From assembly GCA_023399595.1 (NCBI GenBank), contig JAEWOR010000021.1, positions 7,388 to 71,387 on the forward strand: a DNA stretch of 64,000 nt. Reading direction: 5' to 3'. Made by a program: the position numbers and the translations under genes. Shown piece after piece: positions 1-8,384 of the stretch (the first letter of the stretch is position 1; every line of letters starts with the position of its first letter). The notes beneath the pieces were generated by a model. It was not told where the DNA came from, searched no databases, and worked only from the letters and a program-made list of their open reading frames with translations. The DNA is from Bacteroidota bacterium. Lineage in GTDB: Bacteria > Bacteroidota > Bacteroidia > Flavobacteriales > Weeksellaceae.

Positions 1-492
1 AATGGTATTCGTTCAGATGTAATTGCTACCAATGATAATTCGGCTTATTATTCTCCGCTTCATGGTTTAACGCCACATGGAAAAATAATGATGACAAGAG
101 GTGTGGAAGGAACGTATAAAAGATTTGTAGATTTTGTTACTGAAAATAGAAAGAAAACTTTTGAGCAAATAGATGCTGTAGGAGGAGGAAGAATATGGAC
201 TGGGACTAGAGCTAAGGAGTTAGGTCTTGTAGATGAATTAGGAACTTTAGAAAATGCGATTCAGTTTGCAGCCCAGAAAGCAGGAGTGAAAAATTATGAG
301 GTTGAATCTTATCCAAGAAAAAAATCTAAGTTCGAACAAATTATGTCTGACCTTAATGAGGACGATATTTCTGCAAAAGTGCTTCAGAACAAAATTGGTA
401 AGGAGAATTATAAAACTGTGGAACAGTTGATTAATATGAAAGCCAATTCTGAAATAAAAATGGAAACTCCTTACAGACTAATTATAAAATAG
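1..492 (+). CDS. sppA: Signal peptide peptidase SppA, S49 family (C-terminal part; 5' end outside window)
   Basis: The reading frame is open from the first base of the window to a TAG at 490-492, so only the last ~163 residues are present. The end of the S49 peptidase core is visible: a Gly-rich GGGRIWTGTRAKELGLVDELG-type block (about residues 57-77 of the fragment) typical of the SppA C-terminal domain, where the enzyme is signalled as a membrane-bound serine protease that degrades cleaved signal peptides. The catalytic Ser and Lys would lie upstream of the window. The gene ends just before a strong bidirectional terminator shared with the convergent GlsB gene. Confident family call; the internal Met at 88 is not the start. 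Confidence 0.9.
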   Translation, partial: NGIRSDVIATNDNSAYYSPLHGLTPHGKIMMTRGVEGTYKRFVDFVTENRKKTFEQIDAVGGGRIWTGTRAKELGLVDELGTLENAIQFAAQKAGVKNYEVESYPRKKSKFEQIMSDLNEDDISAKVLQNKIGKENYKTVEQLINMKANSEIKMETPYRLIIK

Positions 493-511
493 TAATCACT
501 GTAAGGAATAA

Positions 512-546
512 AAAATGGGGATTGTAATATTTACAATCCCCATTTT
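512..546. terminator. Bidirectional intrinsic terminator between sppA and the GlsB gene
   Basis: A near-perfect inverted repeat of about 16 bp per arm (core ATGGGGATTGTAA / TTACAATCCCCAT) with a 3-nt loop and A/T tracts on both sides. It lies in the gap between two convergent genes and can serve both. Confidence 0.9.
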
Positions 547-558
547 ATTTTTTAATTT

Positions 559-813
559 TTAACTTTTTTTGGTGACCATTCCGTAAATCCAGAGGACTAC
601 TAATGCTCCAACAACTGCTAAAATCATACTTTTAAAGTTGAACTCATCCACAGTTCCCCATCCAATTAAACTTCCTATAAAGCCCCCAACAAAAGCACCT
701 ACAATACCTAAAATAATAGTAATAAGCCACCCCCCGCCTTGTGTTCCCGGCATAATTGCTTTAGCAATAGCTCCGGCGATAAGACCAAAAATAATCCATG
801 TTAAAATACCCAT
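559..813 (-). CDS. GlsB/YeaQ/YmgE family (transglycosylase-associated) small membrane protein
   Basis: 84 residues, almost entirely hydrophobic, with three predicted membrane segments (about 3-20, 30-52 and 62-80) and the Gly-rich pattern GLIAGAIAKAIMPG plus GGFIGSLIGW characteristic of the YeaQ/YmgE/GlsB stress-response membrane family. The biochemical role of the family is not settled; it is often induced by stress. It is a single gene transcribed on the minus strand toward the shared terminator. Family assignment is strong, function is not. Confidence 0.9.
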   Translation of the reverse strand: MGILTWIIFGLIAGAIAKAIMPGTQGGGWLITIILGIVGAFVGGFIGSLIGWGTVDEFNFKSMILAVVGALVVLWIYGMVTKKS

Positions 814-890
814 AGTTTAAAATTTTTATGTTAATATTTGTTAAGTGATTAAAGATATAAAAATTTCAGAAAAACATGATATTTATCATG

Positions 891-1844
891 TTATCTCTTT
901 TTGAAAAATGAGTCAACAAATTCTGTACCATTAAAAAGTTGCAAATCTTGCATTTTTTCTCCCACTCCAATATATTTCACTGGGATTTGAAACTGATCGG
1001 ATATTCCTATTACTACACCTCCTTTTGCGGTCCCGTCTAACTTAGTAACCGCTAAAGCATTTACTTCTGTAGCAGCTGTAAATTGTTTTGCTTGTTCAAA
1101 GGCGTTTTGTCCTGTGGAACCGTCTATTACTAAAAGAATTTCGTGTGGAGCATCTGGAATAACTTTCTGCATAACTCTTTTAATTTTGGAAAGCTCATTC
1201 ATTAAATTGATTTTATTATGAAGTCTTCCTGCGGTATCTATAATTACAATATCAGCATCTTGGGCAACAGCACTTTGAACTGAGTCAAAAGCCACCGAAG
1301 CAGGATCGGAACCCATGTTTTGTTTTACAATAGGAACGCCCACTCTTTCACTCCAAATGGTAAGTTGATCTACAGCTGCTGCTCTAAATGTATCTGCAGC
1401 ACCTAAAACCACTTTTTTTCCTTGAGATTTAAACTGATGAGCCAATTTACCAATAGTGGTAGTTTTTCCAACGCCATTTACCCCTACAACCATTATCACG
1501 TATGGTTTCTTGGTTGTATCTATATTTCCTGAATTTGAATGTGGGTTTTCCAAAAGAAGAGCCGAAATCTCCTCTCTTAAAATTCTATCCAATTCGTTAG
1601 TGTTAACATATTTGTCACGTGCAACGCGCTCTTCAATTCTTTCAATCACTTTAATGGTGGTTGCAGCACCTACATCAGAAGCTATTAGGATTTCCTCTAG
1701 GTTGTCCAATACCTCGTCGTCTACTTTACTTTTTCCGACAACGGCTTTGGTCATTTTTTCAAAAAAACCTTGGTTGGATTTTTCTAAACCTTGATCTAAT
1801 GTTTCTTTTTCTTCTTTGTTAAATATTTTTTTAAACCAACTCAT
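891..1844 (-). CDS. ftsY: Signal recognition particle receptor FtsY
   Basis: 317 residues: a short acidic/basic N-terminus, the helical N domain (about 25-100) and the SRP-type GTPase G domain. Visible nucleotide motifs are G1 GVNGVGKTTT (121-130), DTFRAAA (151-157), G3 DTAGR (203-207) and G4 TKLDGTAKGG (267-276). FtsY docks ribosome-SRP complexes at the inner membrane for co-translational insertion. It lacks the long acidic A domain of E. coli FtsY, as is usual in this phylum. It sits downstream of rpmB-rpmG-DUF4295 on the same strand, a neighbourhood conserved in Bacteroidota, but a terminator-like hairpin at 1981-2010 separates them. Confidence 0.97.
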   Translation of the reverse strand: MSWFKKIFNKEEKETLDQGLEKSNQGFFEKMTKAVVGKSKVDDEVLDNLEEILIASDVGAATTIKVIERIEERVARDKYVNTNELDRILREEISALLLENPHSNSGNIDTTKKPYVIMVVGVNGVGKTTTIGKLAHQFKSQGKKVVLGAADTFRAAAVDQLTIWSERVGVPIVKQNMGSDPASVAFDSVQSAVAQDADIVIIDTAGRLHNKINLMNELSKIKRVMQKVIPDAPHEILLVIDGSTGQNAFEQAKQFTAATEVNALAVTKLDGTAKGGVVIGISDQFQIPVKYIGVGEKMQDLQLFNGTEFVDSFFKKR

Positions 1845-1847
1845 TTT

Positions 1848-1881
1848 TTAGAAGTTAGAGGTTAAGTGTTAGAAGTTAGAG
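1848..1881. repeat. Short direct repeat upstream of ftsY
   Basis: The 13-mer TTAGAAGTTAGAG occurs at 1848-1860 and again at 1869-1881. It is a small low-complexity spacer of the kind common between genes in this genome; no function is apparent. Confidence 0.6.
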
Positions 1882-1980
1882 TTTAAAGATTAAGAAGGAT
1901 TTTAGTGGGAATGATTAATCAATTCAAAAAAAACTTATTTTTAACTTTTAGAGTCTAATTTCTATTATTCAAAGATAATA

Positions 1981-2010
1981 AAAAAACCGCCCAAAAATTG
2001 AGCAGTTTTA
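1981..2010 (-). terminator. Intrinsic terminator after the rpmB-rpmG-DUF4295 block
   Basis: An inverted repeat whose two plus-strand C:A mismatches become G:U wobbles on the minus-strand RNA, so it folds fully only when transcribed in the minus direction. It is followed by a U-rich tract in that direction. Confidence 0.8.
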
Positions 2011-2034
2011 TTATATTGTCTGAGAGTTCAGATA

Positions 2035-2184
2035 TTATTTTTTCAAATAACCATCAACTTCGTCAACATTCATTACTTTTTCTTCGAAAATGTAAGCTCC
2101 AGTTTTAGGAGATTTTACCATTTTCACCACTTTGGTCATCTTTTTAGATGCAGTTTGAAGCGTTGCTACTACTTTCTTTGCCAT
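2035..2184 (-). CDS. DUF4295 family small basic protein
   Basis: A 49-residue Lys-rich protein beginning MAKKVVATLQTASKKMTKVV and ending DEVDGYLKK. This small family is conserved in Bacteroidota immediately after rpmB and rpmG, and sequence and position both fit here. Its composition and its company suggest a ribosome-associated role, but that is inference. The start at 2184 is 20 nt after the rpmG stop. Too short for many ORF filters. Confidence 0.88.
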   Translation of the reverse strand: MAKKVVATLQTASKKMTKVVKMVKSPKTGAYIFEEKVMNVDEVDGYLKK

Positions 2185-2204
2185 GGTAAATTATTATTTT
2201 ATAA

Positions 2205-2387
2205 TTACTTAATTTCTTTGTGAACAGTATATTTCTTAAGAACTGGATTGAATTTTTTCAATTCTAATCTATCTGTAGTGTTCTTTTTATTTTTAGTTGT
2301 AATGTATCTGCTCATTCCTGCCATACCAGATTCTTTGTGTTCTGTGCATTCAAGAATTACTTGTACTCTGTTTCCTTTTTTTGCCAT
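2205..2387 (-). CDS. rpmG: 50S ribosomal protein L33
   Basis: 60 residues with the L33 pattern: an N-terminal MAKKGNRVQVILECTEHK, a central Ser/Gly turn and a C-terminal RLELKKFNPVLKKYTVHKE. It has no CxxC zinc motifs, so it is a Zn-independent C-minus form. It starts 6 nt after the rpmB stop, indicating one operon and probably coupled translation. Confidence 0.97.
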   Translation of the reverse strand: MAKKGNRVQVILECTEHKESGMAGMSRYITTKNKKNTTDRLELKKFNPVLKKYTVHKEIK

Positions 2388-2393
2388 GATTTC

Positions 2394-2630
2394 TTATTTA
2401 ATAAATCCGTTTCTTGTTGCTCTTTCAATTGCTTCTTCAATACCAACTTTGTTGATAATTCTCAATCCGTGTGCAGAAACTTTCAAAGTAACACTTTTTT
2501 CTTGCTCCGGAAGGTAAAATTTCTTCTCTAATAAGTTAATTTCAAAACGTCTTTTCGTTTTGTTGTTAGCGTGAGAAACGTGGTTACCAACCATTGCACG
2601 CTTTCCTGTTATTTGGCAAATTCTTGACAT
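2394..2630 (-). CDS. rpmB: 50S ribosomal protein L28
   Basis: 78 residues with the L28 signature MSRICQITGKRAMVGNHVSHANNKTKRRF at the N-terminus (given in part) and a basic C-terminus. It is the first gene of the rpmB-rpmG-DUF4295 block on the minus strand. A promoter-like TTATTTTG lies on the minus strand at 2670-2677, one mismatch from the Bacteroidota -7 consensus, about 40 nt upstream of the start. Confidence 0.97.
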   Translation of the reverse strand: MSRICQITGKRAMVGNHVSHANNKTKRRFEINLLEKKFYLPEQEKSVTLKVSAHGLRIINKVGIEEAIERATRNGFIK

Positions 2631-2790
2631 ATCTCGATGTTCTTTTTACTACATAAATATTTGAGAGTGCAAAATAACAAAGAAATTTTGATATAGACAA
2701 GTGATATTCAAATTATTTTTCAAAGTCTTGAGTCTAATTTTTTAATTTTCTTTTGTTATTAAGATAAGCTGTTCGTTTGTAGAGCGGTAA

Positions 2791-4428
2791 CTAAGCAGCT
2801 TTTGTTGTTTTTCTTTTTCTTAACCAATCGGCAAATGTCCAACATAATAAAAATCCTAAAGCAAAAATGGATATTCTTGATAATAAATCTCCAGTTCTGG
2901 TATAGAATGTTTTACCTTCATACAGCTTAATTTTTGCATATAATGCAGTGGTGTCACCGTACAAAGTGTCAGCTTCAATTTCCCCTAAAGCATTAATATG
3001 TGCAGAAATTCCACTATTAGCAGATCTTGCAATTTCTCTACGGTTTTCTATCGCTCTCAATCTTGCATAAGATAGAAGCTGTTTATGACCTTCGGAAACG
3101 CCCCACCAAGAATCATTGGTCATAATTCCAAGGAAGTTTGCTCTTTTATTCACATAATCTGTGGTAAATTCGCCATAAATACTCTCATAGCAAATAATGG
3201 GAGCCATTCTTCCTTTGTTGTAAGGGTTGGCAAATACTTTTCTTTCTTTATCTATTCCCAAAGAAGCTACTGTTCCTCCTAAATTCAGCATTGCATCACC
3301 TAAAATGGGTTTTAATAAACTCATATAAGGGAAAATTTCTACGCCAGGAACTAATTTCCCTTTGTGATAAACATCAATATTTTTATTGGGAATTATTTGT
3401 ATTGCAGTGTTATAGCTTTCTACCCAAACTCCATCTTGTAATAGGTAAGCGTTTTTTGGAGCTTCGGTTTCAGAGAAAAACTGATGTGAAGAAATTCCAG
3501 TTTCAAATACCGATTGTGGATGTTTTGCGAGGAATGTTTTTACAGAATTGATGATTTCACTGTTATGAAAACCTTTTTCAGAAAAAGAACCTCTTCCTGG
3601 TAAAGCCGTTTCAGGAGCAATATAAAAATCTATTTTCCCTGTTGAATTTTCTTCGGCAAGCTGTAATAAATCTTTTAAAATTGTTAAGCTGTCTTTATTG
3701 TATTTTTCGTTGTAAGGGTCTAAATCTGGCTGTAGCATTAATGCACTTACTTCACCAACAGGTTTTTCTTTAAACGAATTGTATTTTATTAATGAAACAA
3801 TCATAGGAATCCCGATAATTGCTAAGAAAATAAAGGCGTTTTTTACAAGGATGTTTCTTTTTCTTTCCACTTCCCAAAGTCTGAATGCATAAAATGCAAA
3901 AAGATTAATACAAAGTATCCAAAAACTTCCTCCAGTAGCACCAAAAGTGTCATACCATTGTATCAGTTTCGGGTATTCTGAAAAAGCATTTCCTAAATTT
4001 AGCCAAGGCCAAGTGAGTTCCCAATTGAGGTGGAATTTTTCAAATGCCATCCAAATCGCGATAAAAAAAGCAAATCCCCAATATGTTCCTTGATAGTTTT
4101 TATACCAATGATAGAATTGAAAAACCAAAGAATACAATAAAGAATTGGCTAATACAGGAAATACAACTGCCATTAAAGAATGGCTTCCGTCGGGGTTTCT
4201 TGATTCGTATAACCACCCGGTTGTTACAATATTCCAAATAAGAAAAGTTAAATAGGAAAGTCCAAAAATGGTCCAGCCTTTTTTCTTGTTTTTTGAAAAT
4301 TTCGAAATATTCTGTTCCATTAAAAGTAATGGGACAAGAGCTATAAAAATAAAAAAAGGGATGCCGTAAGTAGGCCACGAAAGACTCAGTAGAATTGCGG
4401 ACAAAAGCGCAAGAAAAATATTTTTCAT
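2791..4428 (-). CDS. lnt: Apolipoprotein N-acyltransferase
   Basis: 545 residues: six or so N-terminal membrane segments (about 5-210), then a periplasmic nitrilase-like domain and a last membrane segment near the C-terminus. The catalytic triad of the family is recognisable: Glu273 in YIAPETALPGRG, Lys356 in VYHKGKLVPG and Cys413 in PIICYESIYG. It catalyses the final N-acylation of lipoproteins. The window encodes many lipoproteins that would be substrates. A TAATTTTG minus-strand -7 element lies at 4452-4459, 24 nt from the start. Confident. Confidence 0.95.
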   Translation of the reverse strand: MKNIFLALLSAILLSLSWPTYGIPFFIFIALVPLLLMEQNISKFSKNKKKGWTIFGLSYLTFLIWNIVTTGWLYESRNPDGSHSLMAVVFPVLANSLLYSLVFQFYHWYKNYQGTYWGFAFFIAIWMAFEKFHLNWELTWPWLNLGNAFSEYPKLIQWYDTFGATGGSFWILCINLFAFYAFRLWEVERKRNILVKNAFIFLAIIGIPMIVSLIKYNSFKEKPVGEVSALMLQPDLDPYNEKYNKDSLTILKDLLQLAEENSTGKIDFYIAPETALPGRGSFSEKGFHNSEIINSVKTFLAKHPQSVFETGISSHQFFSETEAPKNAYLLQDGVWVESYNTAIQIIPNKNIDVYHKGKLVPGVEIFPYMSLLKPILGDAMLNLGGTVASLGIDKERKVFANPYNKGRMAPIICYESIYGEFTTDYVNKRANFLGIMTNDSWWGVSEGHKQLLSYARLRAIENRREIARSANSGISAHINALGEIEADTLYGDTTALYAKIKLYEGKTFYTRTGDLLSRISIFALGFLLCWTFADWLRKRKTTKAA

Positions 4429-4568
4429 AAAATACTTTCTAAAATTTTACCCAAAATTAAGACTATTTCGTGTAATTAACGATTTTTGCAATGTGTTTAT
4501 CAAGAAATTATAAGTGTGATTTGTTATTGTGTTTTATTTAAACGCAGAATATTGAAATTTTAAGCATA

Positions 4569-4603
4569 AAAAAACTAAATTCCATAGTTGAAATTTAGTT
4601 TTT
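4569..4603 (-). terminator. Intrinsic terminator downstream of murB
   Basis: Inverted repeat AAAAACTAAATT / AATTTAGTTTTT with an ~11-nt loop and a T tract in the minus direction, just after the murB stop. Confidence 0.75.
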
Positions 4604-4625
4604 AGTTTTTTTGGGGTGCTTTTAT

Positions 4626-5633
4626 TTAAACAATATTTACTTCTCTTTCCAGTTCAATTCCGAATTTTTCCTTTACAGAATTGATGATTATTGTAGAGAA
4701 ATCAAAAATTTCCTGTCCTGTTGCTTTCCCCGTTTTGTTAATAATTACAAGGGATTGAAGATGATGTGTGGCAACATTTCCTATTTGCTTTCCTTTCCAT
4801 CCGCATTGTTCAATCAGCCAACCTGCAGGAACTTTCACGCCATTTTCATTTTTGTAACCTTGAATAGTGTTAAATTTTTGTTGCAAATTTTCAAAATTAG
4901 AATTTGAAATCGTAGGGTTTTTAAAAAAACTTCCTGCGTTTCCAATTTCTTTTGGATTGGGCAATTTGCTTTCGCGAATATGGATAACTGCTTTGGAAAT
5001 ATCCTGAATAGAAGGGGTTTCAATTTCCATCTTTTCCAATTCAGTTTTTATAGCCCCATATTCGGTTTTAAGGTGATGATTTTTTGTAGTGAGCTTAAAA
5101 TTCACTTCCAAAATTACATATTTGTTTTTTCCTTCTTGCTTGAAAATAGAATCTCTATATCCAAATCTGCATTTTTCTTTGTCGAACGTTTCAATTTCAA
5201 AATTTTCCAAATGGAGAACTTTACAAGAATGAAAAACGTCTTTAATTTCCGTTCCGTAGGCTCCAATATTTTGCATTGGGGATGTTCCTACATTTCCAGG
5301 GATTAAAGAAAGGTTTTCTAGTCCACCGAAATTGTTTTTTAGTGTCCAAAGTACAAACTGATGCCAGTTTTCACCTGCTTTTGCGGAGACTAAAGCTTCA
5401 TTATCATTTATAATTTCATGAGAAATTCCTTTTAAATCCAATTGAATTACCAACCCATCGAAATCTTTGGTGAAAAGAATATTACTTCCTCCGCCTAAGA
5501 ATAAAACGTGTTCAGAAATTTTTTCATTGAGAATCTTTTTAAGTTCATCAACGGAATTTACTTTTGAAAAATAACGAGCTTTAACATCAACACCAAAAGT
5601 ATTGTAAGGCTGTAATGAAATGTTTTTTTGCAT
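4626..5633 (-). CDS. murB: UDP-N-acetylmuramate dehydrogenase MurB
   Basis: 335 residues from the chosen start. FAD-binding motifs LGGGSN (46-51) and NIGAYGTEI (122-130), the type-I loop Tyr in GYRDSIF (158-164) and the catalytic Ser235 in GNAGSFFKNP (231-240) are all present. MurB reduces UDP-GlcNAc-enolpyruvate in peptidoglycan synthesis. I chose the ATG at 5633, because it lies one base after the stop of the upstream lipoprotein gene and the protein then begins MQKNISLQPYNTFG as in relatives. A longer start at 5657 would overlap that gene by 23 nt. Terminated by the hairpin at 4569-4603. Confidence 0.95.
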   Translation of the reverse strand: MQKNISLQPYNTFGVDVKARYFSKVNSVDELKKILNEKISEHVLFLGGGSNILFTKDFDGLVIQLDLKGISHEIINDNEALVSAKAGENWHQFVLWTLKNNFGGLENLSLIPGNVGTSPMQNIGAYGTEIKDVFHSCKVLHLENFEIETFDKEKCRFGYRDSIFKQEGKNKYVILEVNFKLTTKNHHLKTEYGAIKTELEKMEIETPSIQDISKAVIHIRESKLPNPKEIGNAGSFFKNPTISNSNFENLQQKFNTIQGYKNENGVKVPAGWLIEQCGWKGKQIGNVATHHLQSLVIINKTGKATGQEIFDFSTIIINSVKEKFGIELEREVNIV

Positions 5634-5634
5634 T

Positions 5635-6117
5635 TTATTTTTGTACCGGTGCTCCAACTATTTTATTCAACTGCTCCTTAATGGATGTTATTTGAGCATT
5701 TGAAGCATTAAGAATATTAATTTCTTTGGTTTTTGTTTTAATAGTGATAAACTCATCTGGACCGTCGTAATGACCTTGTCCTTCACCGCTTTTAATATTT
5801 TCTAACGTGGGGATATTAATGAGTGAAATAAGTTTATTCCATTCATCAACCGTAGTTTTTCTGTTAACTTTCGGATAGTTGGTAAACATTCCCCCGGCAG
5901 ATTCAGTGGTTACTAAATCTTGGGTTATTTCAATATTTGAAAAACCACCTCTACCAACTGTATGTTTGTAAGAAACAGAAACTATATCTGATTGCATTGT
6001 TTTGGCAGCGGTTTTAGCTTTTGTTTTTTCTTTTTTAGTTTGCGCTGTAGAGCCACAACTCAATAAAGTGAAACAAATAATTGGTATTAATGAAAGGAAT
6101 TTTATTTGAGTTAACAT
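5635..6117 (-). CDS. Hypothetical lipoprotein
   Basis: 160 residues. A signal peptide with lipobox LLSCG places the lipid-modified Cys near residue 21. The mature part begins with a Lys/Thr/Ala-rich linker, followed by a compact domain containing HTVGRGGFSNIEI and GEGQGHYDGPDEFITI. I do not recognise a named family. The start at 6117 (MLTQIKFLS) was chosen because an upstream Met at 6150 would overlap the preceding aminotransferase gene and spoil the signal peptide. It is tightly coupled to murB (1-nt gap), probably one operon with the aminotransferase gene. Confidence 0.8.
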   Translation of the reverse strand: MLTQIKFLSLIPIICFTLLSCGSTAQTKKEKTKAKTAAKTMQSDIVSVSYKHTVGRGGFSNIEITQDLVTTESAGGMFTNYPKVNRKTTVDEWNKLISLINIPTLENIKSGEGQGHYDGPDEFITIKTKTKEINILNASNAQITSIKEQLNKIVGAPVQK

Positions 6118-6139
6118 AACTTTAAATTTTAGGTTTTTA

Positions 6140-7345
6140 TTATATAGCAAATTCCGTTCTATATTTTTGTAAGGCGTCTTCTAAAATCTCCACACTTCTT
6201 CTTAAATCCTCTTCCTTAAGTACGTAAGCTATTCTTACTTGTTTTTTTCCTAATTCTGGATCGCTATAAAAACCTCCTGCTGGTGCAACCATTATGGTTT
6301 CGTCGTTATTAGAATATTTTTCTAGCAACCACTGAGCGAATTTTTCTGTATCATCAACGGGGAGTTCAGCAACACAATAAAAAGCTCCTTTTGGTTTCGG
6401 GCAAATAACACCTGGGATGGCATTTAATAAATCTACCAACACGTTTCTTCTGTGAGTGTATTCTTCTCTTACTGCACGAATGTAAGGTCCATCGTTATGG
6501 TGAGCTGCAGCAGCTGCAATTTGTCCAATTAGAACTGGACTTAGTCTTGCTTGCGCAAAAAGCATCGCCGCATCATGAATTTTTTTAGAACGGGTAATCA
6601 TACATCCAATTCTGATTCCGCACATTGAGTAACGCTTAGATTCAGAGTCGATAATGATGCAATTTTCAGCAATTTCTGGGAAAGCTAACATAGATATTTG
6701 TTGTTTTCCATCATAAACGTATTCTCTATACACTTCATCAGAAATAATAACAATATCATGCTTTAATGCAATGTCCGCTAATTGTTGAAGTTCCTCTTTA
6801 GTGTATAAATAACCTGTTGGATTTCCAGGGTTACAAATAATAATAGCTTTAGTTTTACTGGTAATTTTCTTTTCAAATTCTTCAATTGGAGGAAGTGCAA
6901 AACCGGTGTCAATAGTCGAAGGAACTGCAACTACATGGACGTTGAAAGTGCTTGTGAAACCATTGTAGTTGGCGTAGTAAGGTTCAGGGATAATAATCTC
7001 GTCACCATCATCACATAAAGTAGAAATAGCAAAGTTTAAAGCTTCAGAACCTCCATTGGTAACAATAAAGTTGTTTGGCGTAAGATCTGTAAATCCTAAA
7101 GAATGATAGTAAAGATTTAAGGCCTCTCTGTATTCTAAATTACCTTCAGAGAGGGAATATTCAAGAACTTTTAAATCTATGTTTTTTATAGCATCTAATG
7201 CGGTTTCAGGGGTTTTAATATCGGGCTGCCCAATATTTAAATGATAAACTTTTATACCTTTTTGCTTGGCTTGTAATGAAAAAGGAACTAATTTTCTTAC
7301 TGGTGAAGGTGGCATGTGTTCCGCTCTGTGAGATATTTTCGGCAT
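6140..7345 (-). CDS. PLP-dependent aminotransferase, class I/II
   Basis: 401 residues with the fold-type I aminotransferase layout: NGGSEALNFA (PLP phosphate/ring contact), IICNPGNPTGYLYT, SDEVYREYVYDG and the Schiff-base Lys in IIDSESKRYSMCGIRIG, ending with the Arg-containing VRIAYVLKEEDL. It belongs to the AspC/AAT subgroup; the amino-acid substrate cannot be told from sequence alone. First gene of a minus-strand group with the lipoprotein and murB. Confidence 0.9.
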   Translation of the reverse strand: MPKISHRAEHMPPSPVRKLVPFSLQAKQKGIKVYHLNIGQPDIKTPETALDAIKNIDLKVLEYSLSEGNLEYREALNLYYHSLGFTDLTPNNFIVTNGGSEALNFAISTLCDDGDEIIIPEPYYANYNGFTSTFNVHVVAVPSTIDTGFALPPIEEFEKKITSKTKAIIICNPGNPTGYLYTKEELQQLADIALKHDIVIISDEVYREYVYDGKQQISMLAFPEIAENCIIIDSESKRYSMCGIRIGCMITRSKKIHDAAMLFAQARLSPVLIGQIAAAAAHHNDGPYIRAVREEYTHRRNVLVDLLNAIPGVICPKPKGAFYCVAELPVDDTEKFAQWLLEKYSNNDETIMVAPAGGFYSDPELGKKQVRIAYVLKEEDLRRSVEILEDALQKYRTEFAI

Positions 7346-7431
7346 TTTTTTACTTATTGTTAATTTGACAAAAATAGTGAAATTATCTTCATTCTTTGAA
7401 ATACTAGTTCTTAATTACTAGTTTCTAATTT

Positions 7432-8153
7432 TTAGATTTTAAATTGGTAATTGTAATAATAACGAAAATGAGAATTCCACAAATATATAGACGCATTTAG
7501 TGTTCTTAAATCTAATCCTCCTTTTGCTAAAGGTTTGATGAGGAAGTCTCCGAATGTAGCTCCAAAAGGTCTGGTGAAAATAAAAGTATCCTAAAATAAA
7601 ATTACATGGTCGATTTTAGAAAAAATAGTGGAGCTTAAGTACAAGAAGTATTATTCCGCCAGTTATTAAGTCTCCATTTAAATAACTCAAGCCTAAGTTA
7701 TCTCCTAAGAAATCTCCAAAAGTGGTTCTAAAAGAGTTCGAAAATAAAATAGCTGTTCAATAAAGTATTTCTTTTTCCTTGTCAATAATAGGGTAAACTT
7801 CCAGGTTTTTGTATCGATAAAACCAAAAAACTAACGATGAAATGTGTCATGAAAATAAAATTAAGCTTCCTCCTAAATAACCTATATGTAAGGTTCTATC
7901 AATAAAGTCGGAAATTTCTGTTTCAAAAGGGGTTGTGCCTACAATTACAAGTCAGAATAAGTAGGGGTTAAATTTTTTAGACCTTACCTGGAAAATAAGT
8001 GCAATAAGGACGAAAATAAATGTAATGAAAAGACCCATGTAGTAGCTGAGATTGAATGTTTGTGGAGATATAATCTCCAAAAGTTTCTCCCATTGTTGTA
8101 GCAATGATTTTTAAAATCCAGAATACAAAAGTGATTTTAGCAACTTTATTCAT
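7432..8153 (-). pseudogene. Decayed COG4705-like multi-pass membrane protein
   Basis: Reading the minus strand from an ATG at 8153 gives MNKVAKITFVFWILKIIATT then GETFGDYIS. The product continues in other frames as a four-repeat membrane protein with (G/A)TxxGDFL motifs (for example TTFGDFLGDNLGLSYLNG and GATFGDFLIKPLAKGG). This is the repeat pattern of the COG4705 membrane-anchored family. The gene is broken by at least two frameshifts (about 8040 and about 7613) and by in-frame stops at 7952-7954, 7847-7849, 7757-7759 (TGA) and 7591-7593 (TAG). At least three of the stops sit where relatives have Trp. The end at 7432 is the next stop in the last frame. Family call is from memory of the motif pattern. 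Confidence 0.8.
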
Positions 8154-8219
8154 GGCGAGGAATTTTGTGTGTATTTAGTTGTTATCATATTTGAAGCCAA
8201 ATTGAAAATTGAAAATAAA

Positions 8220-8255
8220 ATTATGATATTTTTAATGATAATAAAATATCATAAT
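8220..8255. repeat. 13-bp perfect inverted repeat between the two pseudogenes
   Basis: ATTATGATATTTT (8220-8232) and AAAATATCATAAT (8243-8255) with a 10-nt loop. It lies in the divergent gap between the two pseudogenes and may be an operator or a stem-loop. The rest of 8154-8384 shows nothing recognisable. Confidence 0.6.
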
Positions 8256-8384
8256 GGTTTTATTTGGTTGGGAAGTGTTAATTGATGGTTGTTTGTTTTA
8301 GTGTTTTTCGAATTTTTAATTAAAAATTGTGAAATATTAACAAATCTTTTATATTTTTGATTTTATACTAAATACTATTTATAT

